NCBI GenBank assembly: GCA_003554945.1
Contig: PWHN01000079.1
Span: forward strand, 1-16,903
Source of the DNA: a bacterium
GTDB lineage: Bacteria; T1Sed10-126
Length of the DNA: 16,903 nt
Direction of reading: 5' to 3'
Shown: positions 14,521 through 16,903 of the stretch, piece after piece
How the letters are laid out: every line of letters starts with the position of its first letter
How positions within the stretch are numbered: position 1 is the stretch's first letter
Notes under the pieces: model-generated
What the model was told of the DNA's origin: nothing
What the model saw: only the letters and a program-made list of their open reading frames with translations
Databases searched by the model: none
Position numbers and translations under genes: made by a program

Positions 14521-16761
14521 ATGACTAAGAACAGTAAACCACGTGATGATAGTCTACAGGAACAAGTTGAGGACCAGGAAAAACTTGAAGTAAAAGGCTA
14601 TGGAGCCTTTTCTGGAGTTTTTGTTCCGGTTACTGTAACTCTCCTCGGTCTTATCCTTTTTCTGCGCCAGGGTTGGATTGTCGGTCAGGCGGGTTTGCTG
14701 GGGAGCTGGACAATTATCACCCTGACCTACGCAATCATTACCTGCACTGCCCTGTCGATGTCGATCATCATCAGCAACCTCCGCACGGGCGCCTGCAGCG
14801 CTTACTCAATAATCGCCCAGTCGTTGGGGCTGGAAGTTGGTGGCAGTGTTGGTCTGCCTTTATACCTGAGTCAAGCTTTGAGTGTCACCATATTCATCAT
14901 TGGTTTCCGCGAGGGTTGGCTCTACATTTTCCCCGAGCATCCCGGGATTCTTGTCGACTTCGGTACACTTGTATTAATGCTGGTTATCACGCTCATAAGC
15001 CTAAAGTTAGCCTTTCGCTTGCAGTATCTAATTCTTGGCCTGATACTCGTGAGCATCGGTAGTTTTGTGCTTAATTATCCTAACCTCGAAGCTCAGCCTA
15101 TTGTCTGGTGGGGAGAATATTCTGGAGCGATATTCGAAGGAATTGATATTTTAGGTAGCGAGTTAAACTTCTGGTTATTATTTGCCATCTTCTTTCCAGT
15201 CGGCACAGGTATTGTTGCTGGTGCCAACCTTTCAGGTGAACTCCGCGAACCCCAAAAAAGCGTCCCCGCAGGGACCATTGGCGGGATCGGTGTAACTTAC
15301 CTGATTTACATGGCCCTGGCTTTCCTTTTTATTAGAATGATTCCCCTGGAGGAACTACAACAAAATTTTCTGGCCATGGCTGATTACTCGCTTGTCTCTG
15401 AAATAGTCCTCGTCGGCCTGTTAGGGGCAACTTTCTCCTCTGGTCTTGCTTTAATGATGGGAGCGCCGCGGGTATTAGAATCTCTGGACGAACATGAGAT
15501 TTTACCAACCAGGGGAAATTTCATTCGCAAAACCGAGGACAGTCAGCCTCGCAATGCTATTCTTCTCACCGCTCTAATCGTAGCTCTTACGCTGTTGCTT
15601 AGAGACCTAAATTTAATTGCACCGCTGATCACCATGTTTTTTCTGATCACATTTACTCTTATTAATTTTGTTGTAGTTCTGGAAAAAAAGTTGGATATGA
15701 TCAGTTTTCGCCCCACTCTGGAGCTTCCGGTATGGATTCCTCTTGTCGGTTTATTCGGCTGTCTGACCAGCGTCTTTATTATAAGTCCAACCTTTGGCCT
15801 GATAGCCTTTGCAACAGTCATAATCCTTTACTATCACCTTTCCCGGAAAACCCTGGAGGCTCCTGAATACGGGGACATAAGAAGCGGTCTGATGTTTTCA
15901 TTGGCCGAGTGGTCGGCCAAACAGGTGGAGAGCATACCTTCGACTAACGAGAGAGCCTGGAAACCCAACTTGCTCGTTCCTGTGCGGGACTGCCGTGAGT
16001 TACATGGAACTTTTGATTTTCTTATCAACCTCACACGGCCGCGTGGTTCTATACATCTACTGGGTTTGCGCGGGGAAGATTCACATGAAAATATACATCA
16101 GGAACTTTCTGAACTGGCAGATGATTTTCGGCAGGAAAAAATATTCACTCGCTGCACAATCATGCATAGCGACGAATTTGAGGAAGGTGTTTCCAACGCA
16201 ATTCAGGCGCTTTCCGGTGCATTCTTTCGTCCCAATATCCTCTTTTTGACGACGCCGCCCGAAAAATATGAAGACTCTCACCGCAAAGTTATCTTACGAG
16301 CGCGAAGACTGGGATTGGGTGTACAGCTCCTCGCCGAGGATCCGCTGGCCAAGCTTGGGAGACGACGGTCTATTAATGTCTGGCTGAAGGATCAGAGTCC
16401 GGATTGGGAACTTAGCTTTGAGCTCGGAAATATAGATCTACAGTTACTTACTGCATACAAACTACGGCGTAACTGGGGCGGTAAAATGCAGGTAATTATG
16501 GCTGTCTGTGATGAAAAAGAACAGCAGAAAGCCCGCCACTATGTTGATAATCTGCTCGACCTAGCAAGGTTAAAGAATGTTGACGTAAAAATAGAGTGCT
16601 CAGATTTTAAAAAACTACTTGCCAGCGCTCCACGCGCCGATGTTGATCTCTTCGGACTTCCCCCAAGCCCTGATTTTAAAACTTTTCGCCGCTGGGTGGA
16701 TCTAACCCGTTCGGCCTGTATTTTCGTCGCCGATTCAGGAGAAGAAAACATTATAGCTTAA
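14521..16761 (+). CDS. SLC12-type cation-chloride cotransporter (Na-K-Cl cotransporter-like)
   Basis: A 746-residue membrane transporter of the APC superfamily, predicted to carry cations (Na+, K+) together with Cl-. An acidic cytosolic N-terminus (1-25) leads to GYGAFSGVFVPVTVTLLGLILFLR, the usual SLC12 TM1 region. About 12 membrane segments lie between 28 and 440. The family motif FFPVGTGIVAGANLSGELREP followed by KSVPAGT is at 224-252. From about 445 to the end lies a soluble C-terminal domain (LLVPVRD at 479-485, LLGLRGEDS, LFLTTPP, ADVDLFGLP), as in prokaryotic and eukaryotic cation-chloride cotransporters. The length is normal. The ribosome site is weak. It stands alone, 109 bp after korB. 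In a halophile it could import KCl for osmotic balance. Ion stoichiometry is not readable from sequence. Confidence 0.88.
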   Translation: MTKNSKPRDDSLQEQVEDQEKLEVKGYGAFSGVFVPVTVTLLGLILFLRQGWIVGQAGLLGSWTIITLTYAIITCTALSMSIIISNLRTGACSAYSIIAQSLGLEVGGSVGLPLYLSQALSVTIFIIGFREGWLYIFPEHPGILVDFGTLVLMLVITLISLKLAFRLQYLILGLILVSIGSFVLNYPNLEAQPIVWWGEYSGAIFEGIDILGSELNFWLLFAIFFPVGTGIVAGANLSGELREPQKSVPAGTIGGIGVTYLIYMALAFLFIRMIPLEELQQNFLAMADYSLVSEIVLVGLLGATFSSGLALMMGAPRVLESLDEHEILPTRGNFIRKTEDSQPRNAILLTALIVALTLLLRDLNLIAPLITMFFLITFTLINFVVVLEKKLDMISFRPTLELPVWIPLVGLFGCLTSVFIISPTFGLIAFATVIILYYHLSRKTLEAPEYGDIRSGLMFSLAEWSAKQVESIPSTNERAWKPNLLVPVRDCRELHGTFDFLINLTRPRGSIHLLGLRGEDSHENIHQELSELADDFRQEKIFTRCTIMHSDEFEEGVSNAIQALSGAFFRPNILFLTTPPEKYEDSHRKVILRARRLGLGVQLLAEDPLAKLGRRRSINVWLKDQSPDWELSFELGNIDLQLLTAYKLRRNWGGKMQVIMAVCDEKEQQKARHYVDNLLDLARLKNVDVKIECSDFKKLLASAPRADVDLFGLPPSPDFKTFRRWVDLTRSACIFVADSGEENIIA

Positions 16762-16782
16762 CAGCAGAACACTTGCTTGTTT

Positions 16783-16857
16783 CTAACCTGATTAATTCAT
16801 CAGCTGATGAATTAATCACCCGTAGGGCCGCCCATTCGTAGGAATGGGCGGGGTTAG
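16783..16857. repeat. 75-bp multi-hairpin element with a 28-bp perfect palindrome
   Basis: The outer arms CTAACC (16783-16788) and GGTTAG (16852-16857) enclose two hairpins. The first is a perfect 28-bp palindrome at 16790-16817 (half-site GATTAATTCATCAG, no spacer). The second has a 10-bp stem CCGCCCATTC (16828-16837) with GAATGGGCGG (16842-16851) and loop GTAG. It begins 21 bp after the cotransporter stop. It could terminate transcription, but no T-run follows on the plus strand. The layout (outer arms, AT-rich 14-bp hairpin, then GC-rich hairpin) parallels the element at 7143-7265, although the sequences differ. Confidence 0.65.
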
Positions 16858-16903
16858 CCCAGCTGTTTACAGAAAAACTGGAAAATTACATTATGTAGAA
16901 ATA

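Overview
The window looks like a chromosomal stretch of an anaerobic, probably halophilic, fermentative bacterium of the Halanaerobiales type. This is inferred from three things: [FeFe]-hydrogenase genes of the clostridial HsfB/group B kind, a ferredoxin-dependent 2-oxoacid oxidoreductase, and an SLC12-type cation-chloride cotransporter, with Asp/Glu-rich proteins throughout. No rRNA, tRNA or taxonomic marker gene is present, so the assignment is tentative.

Region 1 (1-3640) is a decaying segment. On the minus strand lie a small membrane protein and a DUF58 protein joined by an ATGA overlap. The DUF58 gene has lost its 5' end against a fragment of an IS21-family insertion sequence (istB without istA). 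It also carries an apparent frameshift at an 8-base homopolymer. The IS fragment ends in a 23-bp tandem repeat array and a TG..CA-type terminus that cuts off the 3' end of a methylglyoxal synthase gene. Just upstream of mgsA is a pterin carbinolamine dehydratase gene with one in-frame TGA where Trp is expected. Every recognisable gene touching the IS, and one next to it, is damaged.

Region 2 (3928-5321) holds a YheT-type alpha/beta hydrolase on the plus strand and, convergently, a MIF-type tautomerase.

Region 3 (5392-11643) is a minus-strand redox and signalling cluster. In transcription order it has a PAS-GGDEF diguanylate cyclase, then a [2Fe-2S] protein, a PAS-containing sensory (group C/HsfB-like) [FeFe] hydrogenase and a SpoIIE/PP2C phosphatase. 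A 246-bp gap with an elaborate inverted-repeat element follows, then a second [2Fe-2S] protein and a group B [FeFe] hydrogenase. The arrangement suggests that the HsfB-like protein senses H2 or redox state and signals through the phosphatase, while the group B enzyme is the likely catalytic partner. This is inference from domain content and gene order.

Region 4 (11875-14411) encodes a two-gene 2-oxoacid:ferredoxin oxidoreductase on the plus strand. Its reduced ferredoxin could feed the hydrogenase. Region 5 (14521-16761) is the SLC12 cotransporter with a large cytosolic C-terminal domain. It is followed by a second compact multi-hairpin element that contains a perfect 28-bp palindrome.
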